Shown: in pieces, positions 38,169 through 48,604 of the stretch
How the letters are laid out: the number at the start of each line of letters is the position of its first letter
Numbering within the stretch: the stretch's first letter is position 1
Assembly (NCBI GenBank): GCA_028583605.1
Contig: CM053325.1
Location: 41,033,435 to 41,097,434 of the forward strand
Direction of reading: 5' to 3'
From: Dastarcus helophoroides
Lineage: Eukaryota > Arthropoda > Insecta > Coleoptera > Bothrideridae
DNA: 64,000 nt
Program-made: the position numbers and the translations under genes
The notes under the pieces: model-generated
Database searches by the model: none
What the model was told of the DNA's origin: nothing
Seen by the model: the letters and a program-made list of their open reading frames with translations, nothing else

Positions 38169-40140
38169 TCCATCACTCTTAGGTCAAGACGTCCACGTCT
38201 TGCTATGGTGCTGGTGCAGAATTTTCTTTCATGGGTATCCTGGATTTCTCTACTTTCTCGGGTTTCTTTAATTTTTGCAGTATTGTCGTAATTATAGCTC
38301 GCTCTATACTTAAATGTTTTGATACAAATAATGATAAATAATAATAATATTGCGGAGAATGATATGCGAGTTACATGCACAATTGGGTGCAATTATATAT
38401 GTTTATTTAATTCTTTAGTTTCTTCTTTGAGTTTAGAGAAATCTTCAATACGTTTTTGTTCCAAATTTAAATATTTACTGCATTCAGGATAAACATTAAT
38501 AGGAATGAGTACAGGTTTAGAAGAAAAATTTTTGCATGTGTGTTTAAAACTTCTTTCTTCCACATTAATTTTACAATTGTTTTCGGAATAGATTATGTAG
38601 TTTCCTTTAGCAGAATAATTATAATTTAGTTACATTTTTCTATTATATCTAAGAGATTTAATATAGGGATGTATAATATACATGTTATTACGTTTTTAAC
38701 AGAAATGTCTTTTAATTTGGAAAATTTTATTATTTTGAACAAATGTAAAGTATTTAATTTAATTAACTAATTTGATTTGTAAATTAATCTTAAGTGGTTT
38801 ACAGTTTCTATTAATTCTGATGTTGAAGAAATTTCCAAATTTACTATATCGTTAAAAGCAAGAGAGATAGTTCTCTGAATAGACTGGAGGATTAAAGGCC
38901 ATTTTTCAGAAAGGTATACAAGGTAATTCTAAAAATAGTCCTATAAATTCGGGAACGTATTTTTGAGCCCAAAATAAGACTAAACCTCTATATGAATATA
39001 TGTCGTAAAACGCTTTGTTTCCGAGTTACAGGGCGTGGAAAATTACTTGCTGATTATAGTTTTTTGAACCGTCTTCAAAAATCTAAGAACTAATTAACAG
39101 AACCTAATCAGTGAGTATATTCAGAGAGGTGGTGCTTAAAACGTGCCTTATTTATTTTGTGTGCACTTTTGTCGCAGTTTAGTAACAAACATATAAACTA
39201 AAAACGTTTTTACATAGAAAAGGTACTTTTACTTTTTGATATTGTCAACGGTTTTCGTGTAAAATGCATTTTTATATCTCAGTGCATTAAAAACGCTCGC
39301 TCAAAAATCCCGGATGTGACACATAGTTGGCTTTAAAATAAGAGAAAATAAAATTAGTTGAAATGTAGTGTTGAAACACATTATTATTAACTAATTTTAA
39401 CTAATATTTAAATAAAGAAATGTTTCGCAAATATTTAGCAACTAACGAATTTAAAAATATTAGCCTTTATTTAAAGAAATTGCTCAAGCTGTACACGGGT
39501 GACAAGAAAACAAGGAAATGCCAATGCTATTTACCTTCTTTCATTTCAATGCCAATTATTTGTTACAATCGATATTTTTGGGCGAGCGTATTTAATGCAT
39601 CTAGATATAAAAATGCATCTTACTCGAAAACAATTTCAAATTTCAGTAAGAGTAACTTTTTTATGTAAAAATATTTGTAGTTTATATTTTTGTTATTAAT
39701 GGCGACAAAGTGTACACAAAATAAATAAGACACGTTTCAAGCACCACCCACCCGCCAATGGTTCAGTTCTGTTAACTAATTCTCTGATTTTTGGAAAGGG
39801 CACCAAAAATATAATCAGGAAGTAACTTTCTACACCTTGTAACTAGGAAACGAAGCGATTTACGACATATATTTATGTAGATTTTTAGTCTTATTTTAAG
39901 CTCTAAAATACGATTCAAAATTTATGGTACTACTTTTAAAATCACCTTGTATATTAGGTATAATGAATTTAAGCGTTTAACGTATGGTGTGTTTTATTAA
40001 AATATTTGAAAGAGGCATTAATATTGTCTGATAAAATGTGGATTTCTTTAGAATAACGGTCTGTTACGTGGTTTGCGAAAGTAGTATACCTGTCCATTTA
40101 TTTTGTAACTTTTTATATGTTTCTAAAAAGGATATATAAA
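38156..40140 (-). pseudogene. env: Errantivirus-like env remnant
   Basis: In two parts, about 40140-39950 and 38918-38156, separated by a foldback element. The first part is hydrophilic with a short heptad-like stretch. The second, after several frame breaks and a stop just upstream of 38392, ends with a strongly hydrophobic segment (ISFSAILLLFIIICI, residues about 10-24 of the 38392-38156 frame) and a basic cytoplasmic tail that runs to a stop inside the LTR. Position between pol and the 3' LTR, membrane anchor and tail fit an insect-retrovirus envelope gene. Individual residues are too decayed to name a fusion peptide or cleavage site. Confidence 0.55.
38919..39949. mobile_element. Foldback element, 1.03 kb with ~400-bp TIRs, TSD TATA
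   Basis: The left arm (38919-39330) and the right arm (39560-39949) are reverse complements starting CAAGGTAATTCTAAAA / CAAGGTGATTTTAAAA. Shared blocks are AAAATAAGACTAAA, TATATGTCGTAAA, TTATTTATTTTGTGT and ATGCATTTTTATATCT. TATA flanks both ends (38915-38918 and 39950-39953). The loop is only about 230 bp. It sits in the env remnant. The end sequence and the TATA flanks match the style of the element at 33516-34994. Confidence 0.88.
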
Positions 40141-40149
40141 TTATTCTTT

Positions 40150-40971
40150 AAATACAAGAAAGATTAAAAACACAACCAAGGTTGCTCTAGCACGTTTCGA
40201 TAGCCAAGCTGTCGTCTTCACAAAGATACTAACAACTAGTCCTAAAATTAACCTTTACATACTAGGAACATTCATTTCGTGGATGATAGACCGCATCCGA
40301 ACGCTCATTCGCATCCAGTCATACACTATTTTTAACAGAAATGAGTGGCGGAACCATTCGTAAGGTTGTCTTCAGCCTTATGGTTGGCTGAGCTTTCACG
40401 TGCATTTAAAATAGAATTCTTATTTACTACTCTGAACAGTTTAATATTATTATCTATCCTATGATTAAAAGCCACAATTGACTTTGCATTCTTCCATACC
40501 TCAGATGTGCCAAATGCTCCTTCAGTCGGATTTTAAGAGATCGTCTAGTATGCCCGACGTAATTTTGAGTACAATCTTTAAAAAAATTTGGTAAATACCT
40601 GATTTGTCTGTTTGTTAGTAGGTAGTTTGAATGATAAAGTAGTTGTTTTGCAGCATTTAATCTTTCTGGATGTTTATTTCTGAAAGCAGCAAGATGTTCA
40701 CTGTGCCTAATGTGAAAATCTTGCTTCCTTCACCAATAAACATCCAGAAAGATCAAATTTTGCAAAGCATTTATTAGAAACGAAATATAAACTTACATGC
40801 GCGAACGCAGTAGAAGTATTACATATTTGTAATAACACTGAAAAACTTAATTTCTTGGAAACCATAGAAATTCGCAAATATTTACAATCAAGCCAATTTA
40901 CACTTATGAACGAGCAGCTTGATTTGCTGAATGCACCTCTAATTAAAACTTTGGACAAGAATTCGGATTAG
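40150..40971. pseudogene. Penelope-like element fragments, head-to-head
   Basis: On the minus strand (about 40740-40475) the frame holds YVGHTRRSLKIRLKEHL, the GIY-YIG endonuclease signature of Penelope-like elements (usually YIGQT.R....R..EH), preceded by an NKHPE segment. On the plus strand (40733-40971) a second frame reads NKHPER and FAKHLLETKY through an LE...I.KYL segment to a TAG at 40969-40971, the C-terminal end of the same protein. The two frames share an inverted segment around 40655-40770 with a 10-base spacer. A GAAACG-containing end motif typical of these elements is at 40187-40226. Both copies are truncated. Confidence 0.65.
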
Positions 40972-41807
40972 GCGGAATATTTGTAAGAGTTTGTGATCCA
41001 TGTAGCCTGTTAGCATAACAATGGCTAAACAAATTGCTGGTATAACTACCAATGATGCAGTAATGTGAAACCTGGTGCAATGTTAGCAAATACTAATGAA
41101 AACATTGTGGAATTTTTAATATCTGCTGCTTTTTAATCGCTACTAAGGTTTAATAGTTATGAATATTAAAGAATTCCACGAAGTAAGGGTTGAAAATGTC
41201 AGTTTACTATTGCCAAAAGTTCTTTTTCTATTGTGGAAGATTTTTTTTCTGCAGAATTCAATGTTAATGTATAAAATGGAATAAGGTGATAATTCTGGTA
41301 AAGTGCTACACCTATAGCTGTATTACTAGCATGGGTCGTTAAGCAAAATGTTTTTTCGAAGTCTGGATATGTCAGTATGAGAGAGTTGGTTAGAAATCCT
41401 TTACATTTTATAAAGGCTTCTATATATTCAAAGTCCTTTATGTCAATCTTTGTACCTATTTTCAGACATTTTGTAAAGGGGTATACGACTTTAACGCAAT
41501 TTTTTATGATTCTTCTGTAGTAACCTACTAATCCCAAAAATGCTTAAATTTATTTTGTTGTGGATGGTGTCATATTTTTGAAAGGCTTCAGTTTTTGAAG
41601 AATTGGGTTTTATTCCTTGAGGTGTGATCATGTGTCCTAAAAAGGCTACTTTTTTGCCTAAGAATTCTGATTTGACTATCTCAACTTTGAAATTGTGTGC
41701 CTGAATTTTTCGAATATTTGTTGTAGGTGTGTGTGCAGTAATTTAAAAAAAAAATACGACGTCATCCATGTGATAGAAGCAAAATTTGTGAAGATATTCA
41801 CGTAGTA

Positions 41808-43098
41808 CGCGGGCGGTTCAATAAGTACCCTTGTTGGAAATGAAGACACCATTTTTTTTTAAATGTTTTTTGTTTTTCAACATAGTCCCCTTTTAGAAAG
41901 ATACACTTCTCCCAAAATTCCGGCCATTTTTTTAATCCCTCCAAAAAATAGAATTTGTCGAACTCTCCAAAATACGTCTCTGGCTCGGCGATGACTTCCT
42001 CGTTTAAGCTAATTTTTTTCCCGCGAGCCATTTTTTCATGTTAGGGAACAAGAAAAAGTCGCAGGGAGCCACATCGGGTGAATACGGGGAGTGCAGCAGC
42101 GATTCATAACGCAATTTATGCAGTTTGGCGGCGACAACAACACATGAATGTGCTGGTGCGTTATCATGATGAAACAACACCTTTTTTTTCTCCAAATGCG
42201 GCCGTACCTCCTTTAATTTTTTGTCGAAGTGGTCCAATAACTCACTGTAGTATTGTCCAGTGAACGTTCTTCCTTTTTCTAAAAAAATCCATGAGGATGA
42301 CGCCCTTCGCATCCCAAAAAATCGTCGCCATGACCTTACCGGCCGATGGGACAGTCTTCGCCTTCTTTGGTGCATATTCACCGGGAGAAATCTATTGTTT
42401 TGATTGTTGCTCAGTTTCTGGTGCGTAATGATGATTCCAGGTTTCATCAGCAATGACAACTCGACGCAAAAATTCCTTCGGATCTCCCTTAAATTGCCCC
42501 AAACACTGCTTCGAAGTTAACAGCCTGCATCCGCTTGTTGTCCAGCGTGAGCAATCGCGGCACTTATCGGGCCGACAATTTTTTCATCGCCAACTTATCA
42601 TGTAAAATATTAATTGCCATTCCGGTCGACACACCTACGGTCATTGCTACTTCGCGCACTTTCCGTTCGTCGATCAGGAGAATCATGTCGTGGAATTTTT
42701 CAATGATTTCCTCGGTAACCACTTCTGCCGGGCTTTCTGGTCGCTCCTCATCAAAAACGGATGTTCGACCACGTTTAAATTCGTTGAACCAATATCTAAC
42801 GGTGGTCATAGATGGCGATGTGTCCCCATAAACAGCATCCAAATTTGCTTTTATCTCCTCGCATTTTTCCCATCCAAAAACAAAAAGCGAATTACCAAAC
42901 GATACTGCACTTTTTTCAACTTAGCGAAAATCACGAAACACGTCTAACTCGGATGGCTGCCAAATCGAAACTAACCCATCAATCAGTCTGAAATTTGTGT
43001 TAGCGTCGTCTGATAGATGGCAGCAGACGATGATAACACTAACTTTACTCAGGAATGTCCTCTGTCTTCAAACACGGTTACTTAATGAAACGCCCTCG
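41808..43098 (-). mobile_element. Mariner element, 1291 bp, exact ends
   Basis: The terminal inverted repeats of about 30 bp (CGCGGGCGGTTCAATAAGTA and CGAGGGCGTTTCATTAAGTA) are flanked by TA at 41806-41807 and 43099-43100. The length is normal for mariner. It carries one minus-strand transposase gene with frameshifts. It lies in the RT coding part of the gypsy-like provirus, which is therefore older. Confidence 0.95.
41825..42935 (-). pseudogene. Mariner transposase (DD34D), frameshifted
   Basis: The N-terminal YRLVIRFLFLDGK segment (about 42915) is followed by a frameshift and then the frame 42842-42564 with the paired helix-turn-helix region (LDAVYGDTSPS, WFNEFKRGR, RPESPAE). After a gap with shifts come ADETW (first Asp, about 42450), HDNAPAH (second Asp, in the frame 42459-42004) and YSPDVAPCDFFLFP (third Asp), with 34 residues between second and third Asp, the mariner signature. 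The C-terminus continues in a further frame (42031-41798). At least three frame breaks make it non-functional. Confidence 0.9.
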
Positions 43099-43399
43099 TA
43101 TGTTATCCATAACGTGTTGAAAAGTAGAGGGGCCGTTTTTTAGTCAAAAAGGCATTCTAACATAATGCTAGTTACCATTGTTGACAAAAGGGATGTCTGG
43201 AGACATTTCGATTTGATGGAATTCTTGAGCCAAGTCAAGAGTGAAGAAGTACATGTATTTGCCAAGATTATCAAGAATTTCATTAATTCTGGGGCTAGGA
43301 GATTTGTCTACAATTGTTTTTGTGTTTACTTTTCGGTAGTCAATAACTAATCGCCATTTCTTTTTGCCAAAAGCATTTGAATTTTAATCTGAAATGTCC

Positions 43400-44267
43400 A
43401 AAAAAAGTCTACATTTAGAACGAACAAAGTTAAAAATAAATATTAACTTTTTTTTAGAAATTTTAAACTTTCCAACAATAAATGGAATATGTTAATTTTT
43501 AACAAATTGACCTGTTCGAACTTGAAATTTTCAGGTTTTTTAAATTCGAAATTTTAGAAATACTTGACATTCTGTCTATATTAAACTCTCAGAAAAAAAT
43601 TAAACGATTTTAAATTCAAAATTTCAAGATGTGTGGTGAAAATTCGATAATGAACTTGAAATTTTAAAAATTTCTTTATTTCTAAATATCCGGAGTATAA
43701 ACTAAAATTTATTTTTTTTTTTCTAAACTTCAAGTGATAGTTCAAAATAAATGTTTTTTTTTTAATTGTGAGTTTTGGTCCTTTAATGCCATCTTTAAGG
43801 TATTTTACCTTTTTATTGCCTTTTTTAGCTGCTCGTTATTGTCTAATTTAACATTTTGCCCACTTTTTTACCTTATTTGATTGTGCCTAAAATCCGGTCT
43901 CGAATTATAATTTTCACTAAAATTGTTTTTGAACTAGGTAGCGCAGTGGGAGATCTATCTGTCGTAGTAATAAATATACTTAAAATAACCTATATACCAT
44001 GGATATAATCAAAGGAAGGACTTACAGGAGCAGCACTGGGAACATTTCACGTCCTTGGCGTCTTTCGTATAGTCGAATATGAGTGGAGGTCTCGTTCAGC
44101 GAAGTCGTAGTTGATACAGCAGGTCTTGATTTCGTTGAAGGAACCCGCAGGGTCCGTCAAATATTTAACAAGCTATTGAAAAAGGGCGACGAGGTTGAAT
44201 TCACAAATAACAGTTACTTGCATTTGTCTCGCGAATAAACTGCCCTTGAATATCCTGTTCCCAGTCC
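43400..44267 (-). other. Decayed gag/leader region with an intruding repeat
   Basis: 43430-43740 is AAATTT-word AT-rich DNA. 43760-43925 matches the reverse complement of 59035-59165, so it is a separate dispersed repeat. 43930-44267 would be the 5' leader of the provirus; I see no gag frame. Next to the 5' LTR the minus strand reads TGGACTGGGAACAGG, a possible primer-binding site that I cannot match to a tRNA. Confidence 0.4.
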
Positions 44268-44532
44268 AATTAAATTTTCAAGTATTAAAAAATACTTATT
44301 GAAAACTGCAGGTACAGTACAATAGCCAGAGCTCTCAAAATGGCGTGCCTCTAGTTACTTGACAGAGAGACTAATAAGAACTAACAAATACATTTGGCAT
44401 TTGACAACTGATAGCCAATAAATGTTTCCTAAATTGTGGGAATCGTTATTATATGTTGTTCCCAAGAGAGTAATATAGACAACTCTTGGCATCACCATTG
44501 TCTTCTTAATTAATTGAACACCTGTATGTAAT
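44268..44532 (-). repeat. LTR (5' in element orientation) of the gypsy-like provirus
   Basis: Partner of 37864-38168. It carries the CAATAGCCAGAGCTCTCAAAAT core and the CATTGTCTTCTTAATTAATTG end. The outer flank (GGAGAA) does not match the flank of the other LTR (ATATA), so no target duplication can be shown. Confidence 0.75.
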
Positions 44533-47270
44533 GGAGAAATTTCATGATGTTGTAAATACTATGTTTAATGTTATGAAATTAAAATATATATCATAATTAA
44601 TAAATCACTAAAAAAAAATTTGAAATTCGTTAATAAATGATTGAGAAATAAATTATTGAAGTTTTCATATTTTAGGGCGAACGTCTGTGTGTGACGTCAT
44701 TTGACCCGTCCGAGATCGTCGCATCATAAATCACTGAGCAAGAAGAAAAGCTCAGGGATTTTGATAATTTTTGGATAGATATGTTTTAAAGGACCGAAGT
44801 CTGTGAGACACGTATTTTTTTATCGAGTAGTAAATGGTTTTAAGGGTAGTTTTACCCATGTGCATTAGGTCGAAAGACGTCACACGCCTATTCTTACAAG
44901 AGCAACGTCAAAGGTCCATAACTTTTTCATTTATGGAGATATTTTAATGATTTTTTTCAGATATTTGTATCATTTTACTTAAATATTTATAATTAATCAA
45001 TAAGAAGAAAATGGAAGTTCTCCATTATATGAACAAAATGCAATAGTGGGCGGTCTCTGGCTTAACCGTCCATCGTTAATTCTGTTCAGCTTTGCAATAA
45101 TTCTAATAAACATGATTAATGATAATTACATAGAGAAATCAAAACAAATAAGAAATTTGGAATGAAGTGTGCAACCGTACAAAGAAAGATACCAATAATT
45201 AATAATAAATCGGTTTAATGAAAGATTAACCAGTAAGTTTTGTGTTACATTTACTAAACAGAAAAAAAATAGTGGGTTACATCAGTGAGTTCATCAAACA
45301 CAACATTTTTACAGCAGGAAATTTGAAAAATTATTATTGTACCAAAAAGCTATAGGAAAAATTAATGTTGTGTTAGTATTTTGCATAAAAATTACTTATA
45401 TGCATCAAATGCACGAAGTTAGCTTGTCAAATTTAAAAAATTAAGTGGTCCATAATTCCCCGACAAAAGTGGTCGGTAATTCCTCGAACGCTCTTTTCTA
45501 AAATATGGCAGCTTATTAGTAACACGATGGAAATTTCATGTCCGTGTCGAAAGCGTAAGTTCCGCGAATATTATGAACATATTTACCTGATCTGGTTCTC
45601 GAAAAATATGGTCAAATTAAATGAAACAGAAAGTGAAACAAAACTTTTCGAAGTATCATATTTCTATTTGCTATTGAAGCAAGGTAAGAGTCGTATACAC
45701 AAGTCGAATACTCAAGAGAACATAAGCTTAGCATAAGATGATCTCATGACAATTATTTGCAACTATCAACCATTACTAGAGAAAAAAATACGGCACTGGT
45801 CCGCAATTCCCCGTGGTCAATTATATCCTAGTTTTCCATAATATATAAGGTGTTTCAAAATTGGAAGCACACATTTTAAGAGCTTATTTTTGTAAACATG
45901 TGGACTTGTTATTTTTGTAAACATGTGGCATAAAATCCACTCACTTTGAGCTGCAGTCATCGTAAGTTGCGCAAGAAAAATCGAATCGTAAAATTGTGAC
46001 CACAATTACATATCAAATGTTATGAAAATAGTGTGAGAGTGATAACTAGAGACTTTCAGATTCGTGCTAAGTGAAAAAAAAAAATACCTATGTTATTTAA
46101 ATATTGCTTTTTCATCAACTACAAATTAGATGTCTCTCAATATTTTCCATTGTAAAATTTCTGTGCCTTCATGGCAATAAATCCAGTTAAAAGTCTTTAA
46201 TTTCTTCTAAAGATGGATATTTTGAAAGAACGTACGTGTTTTTTTAATATTGCCCATTTTCAAGAGAGAAAAATAATGCAAAAATTATTTTTACGATAAA
46301 AAGCACAAGCAACGTATTTTCTCGTAGTTTTTCTTTCTTCAAGATTATTTTGTGCAATAAAAGAACTACGAAAATTGGAAATTGGGACTAGTTAATTAAT
46401 CTGGAGTTCTAATAAAAATGTTTACTCACGTTTTTAAGTGAACTTGCCTGATAGATTTGTCTTTATTTATTTACACAAGTTAATTCAAATAAAAATTTTA
46501 AAAAATGAATACCCTTGAGGTCATTCTATCATTTTACCCCAACAACTGTTTTTACCAAGAAAATAAGATAAATATAAGCAACCTAGTTCAATTATCCTAC
46601 GTCACAATAGCAGGCAAAATTTGATAGAGACTGAGTGGTTCATAAGAGTAATTGTTTTTAAATTACATGGATGCTTTTTATTCTTAAGATGGCCAAAAAA
46701 AAACTGCATATGTCATTACCTTTATTTTATCAAGTACACATTTCTGCTTAAATTCTTCAGAGGTGTAAATGCACTTCGAAAAACCCAGAAAAAAGGATAA
46801 ATAGGCACGAACATTTTTCAAAATAGGTCCGAACTATGTATAAAAAGGCAAAAATTCAGCGAATTTGTAATTTACGTATTAACGCATGAAAGGTGAAAAG
46901 GTAGGATTTTACCTAAAATCCGGCCTGTAGTGATACCGCATACCTAATTAAGTTTTTAATACAAAATCATTCATATTAATATGATAATGTAAACCTACAA
47001 TTGACAAATTATTTCAGAAGTTTAGATTGTTATCCTTACGGGGCCATTCAAGGTTTGCGATAAAAATTTGTGGAATTGGGCAACTGGAAAGTGATACCGG
47101 TATATTATTTATATTCGACATCTATTTCTAGACCATCGCGGGAAGCCTCTAGTAGATTCTGGATTCATTTACGTATTAATTATTGCAATAGCAGAACTCA
47201 CAAGGAAAGTACCCGGAGTGTACCTCACAGAATTCCTTCAAGTGGTAATATGTAATATGGTAATAAAATT
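44533..47270. other. Gene-poor DNA with repeat remnants
   Basis: 44800-44862 repeats the motif at 6680-6735. A 20-bp direct duplication (TTATTTTTGTAAACATGTGG) occurs at about 45885-45931. The frame 45527-45736 (69 residues) has a CPCRKRKF start and is otherwise unremarkable. No gene is supported. Confidence 0.35.
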
Positions 47271-47831
47271 GTAGTTTGTGCAACAAAAGCGGATATGATG
47301 TCCATGTCGCATGAAAACAAAGTTTGGGGAGTGCCTCAATCGTTCGAGTGCGATATGGACAAGCCGCTCGAGTTGTACAGCGAATTTTTTCCACGACTAC
47401 AATCCATCAAAAACAAAAATACGATTCAACAAATCAATAGTTTTTCATGTGACATTTACTTTTTCTAATATATTTTATGTCAAGGGTCCACGTGTCAATG
47501 AAACGTAATAAATTTAACGTAACAAAATGCATATTTACTGATTGATTTCTAAGGTAATAATATCTCGGATACTTCACTTGCAGCTTCGAAAATGTCCACT
47601 GGGGTGCAGTTTATTGATTCTGAACTAAGAGCCCTCATTTTAAATATTTTCTTGGGTAAATACGTCAACTTGACAAATTCTATGATATAATTTTGAAGCC
47701 AAAAATGACATTGGTTCCTTGTTGCATGCGACGCGACTTACGTTATATCCGTTCACTAAACTGATATGGCCTATATATCCTGCTTACAAATTATAAAGAA
47801 AATAGTGATTAAACGGGTGGAAGTGGGAAAA
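47271..47831. repeat. Second copy of the 0.6-kb repeat
   Basis: Homologous along its length to the insert in Dong element 2 (20572-21198), same orientation, with a ~20-bp gap near the inverted pair and another of ~30 bp toward the right end. It ends GTGGAAGTGGGAAAA as the other copy does. No ORF is shared between the copies. Confidence 0.8.
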
Positions 47832-47845
47832 CACATTAGACATGT

Positions 47846-48215
47846 ATTTTTTTTTAGATGTCAACTCGACGATTTAAGGGTTGAAAACCTTTCCTAATGG
47901 TAACCCCGAAAAACAGTTTTGCTTTATTATCTTAAAAATGAATTGAAATTTTTCAATGAAACAAACGTCACATTATTTTTCATAACAATGTGCTCCTAAC
48001 AGTATATCACTTATGCCAGAAAGTTGCGACCCCTAATTTCTAAGAAAGTGAGTTTGATACTTTTTCTTAAATATCAACTTTTAAACGACTTAATATTATT
48101 GAATTCGGCAATTTCATTTTTAAAATTATAAGATAAAATTGACTAAACCGGGGTTTTGCAAAAGGATCATCCGAAAGTGTGATTTATCCCTTGGGTTAAT
48201 TTTTCTCCTTACAGT
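47846..48215 (-). repeat. Inverted copy of the 367-735 repeat
   Basis: Same words in reverse complement order: GGTAACC.CGAAAAACAGTTTT, GTTGCGACCCCTAA, GGGGTTTTGCAAAA and CCCTTGGGTTAATTTTT. Confidence 0.7.
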
Positions 48216-48379
48216 GATATAAAAATATGTTATGTACATGAAAAATTGCCAAAAGTCAAAACTCTTACTTAAAATAATTTTGTTCTTATCCCTGCCAGAA
48301 TTAGCTTTGTTTAAGAATTATAAATGATGTAATTATTTATATTTTTATTAATATTAAAATGACTATCCAGAATCCGTGA

Positions 48380-48604
48380 CTGGCTTTTGGTCTACACCAT
48401 TGTCACCAATATTGTCATAGAACAAAAGCAATGCAAAAAGACCGCCCAATTGCAGCGAGAACTACATGTGCACTCATAAAATTAGATGTCCCTCTCAACA
48501 AGATTGTTGAATTAATTTTGGCAGACGAAGGTAAATTTCCTATCAACTAAATCCGATACTGTTTCCACATTTTAGGATATGCTGGAAACATAGGTATGTA
48601 ATGT
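48380..48604 (+). other. Candidate exon pair with a tiny intron
   Basis: An open frame reads KAMQKDRPIAARTTCALIK then LDVPLNKIVELILADE up to a GAAG|GTAAAT donor near 48530. A ~52-bp AT-rich intron ends in CACATTTTAG near 48583, and the frame would continue G-Y-A-G-N-I before a GTATGT donor near 48602. The residue composition is unlike the surrounding AT-driven frames. I do not recognise the protein and see no further exons. It may be a real small exon, an eroded gene or a coincidence. Confidence 0.25.

Larger units (their letters stand above)
41199..43390 (-). pseudogene. pol: Gypsy-like pol: RT and RNase H, split by mariner
   Basis: The minus strand reads RT from about 43380 to 43099 (KKKWRLVIDYRKVN, then a TLDLA-type motif), is cut by the mariner insertion, and resumes at 41807 with the catalytic Y-x-M-D-D segment near 41772. 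Frameshifts follow. The frame 41537-41199 then has the RT connection motif GLVGYYRR and the RNase H start (a TTHASNTAIGVALYQ stretch where TDAS is usual, and STIEKELLAIV). The order and motifs are those of Ty3/gypsy retroelements. A stop lies right after the YMDD-type box and the RNase H domain is truncated. No integrase was found. Confidence 0.8.
37864..44532 (-). mobile_element. Gypsy/errantivirus-like provirus with nested insertions
   Basis: Two LTRs (44268-44532 and 37864-38168) bound, in minus orientation, a leader with a TGG-initiated primer-site candidate next to the 5' LTR, a pol region with RT and RNase H, and an env remnant with a C-terminal membrane anchor. The gag region (43400-44260) is mostly unrecognisable and partly overlaid by another repeat. 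Three younger insertions sit inside: a mariner (41808-43098), a foldback element (38919-39949) and Penelope-like fragments (40150-40971). No target duplication is visible. It is an ancient, defective endogenous element. Confidence 0.75.

Noticed and set aside
40707..40958. 83-residue minus-strand ORF
   Set aside because: It is the complement of the plus-strand Penelope-like C-terminus, which matches the family.
42535..42947. Plus-strand ORFs across the mariner
   Set aside because: They are antisense to the recognisable minus-strand transposase.
44268..44532. Target duplication at the ends of the gypsy-like provirus
   Set aside because: The outer flanks of the two LTRs differ (ATATA against GGAGAA), so no duplication can be claimed.
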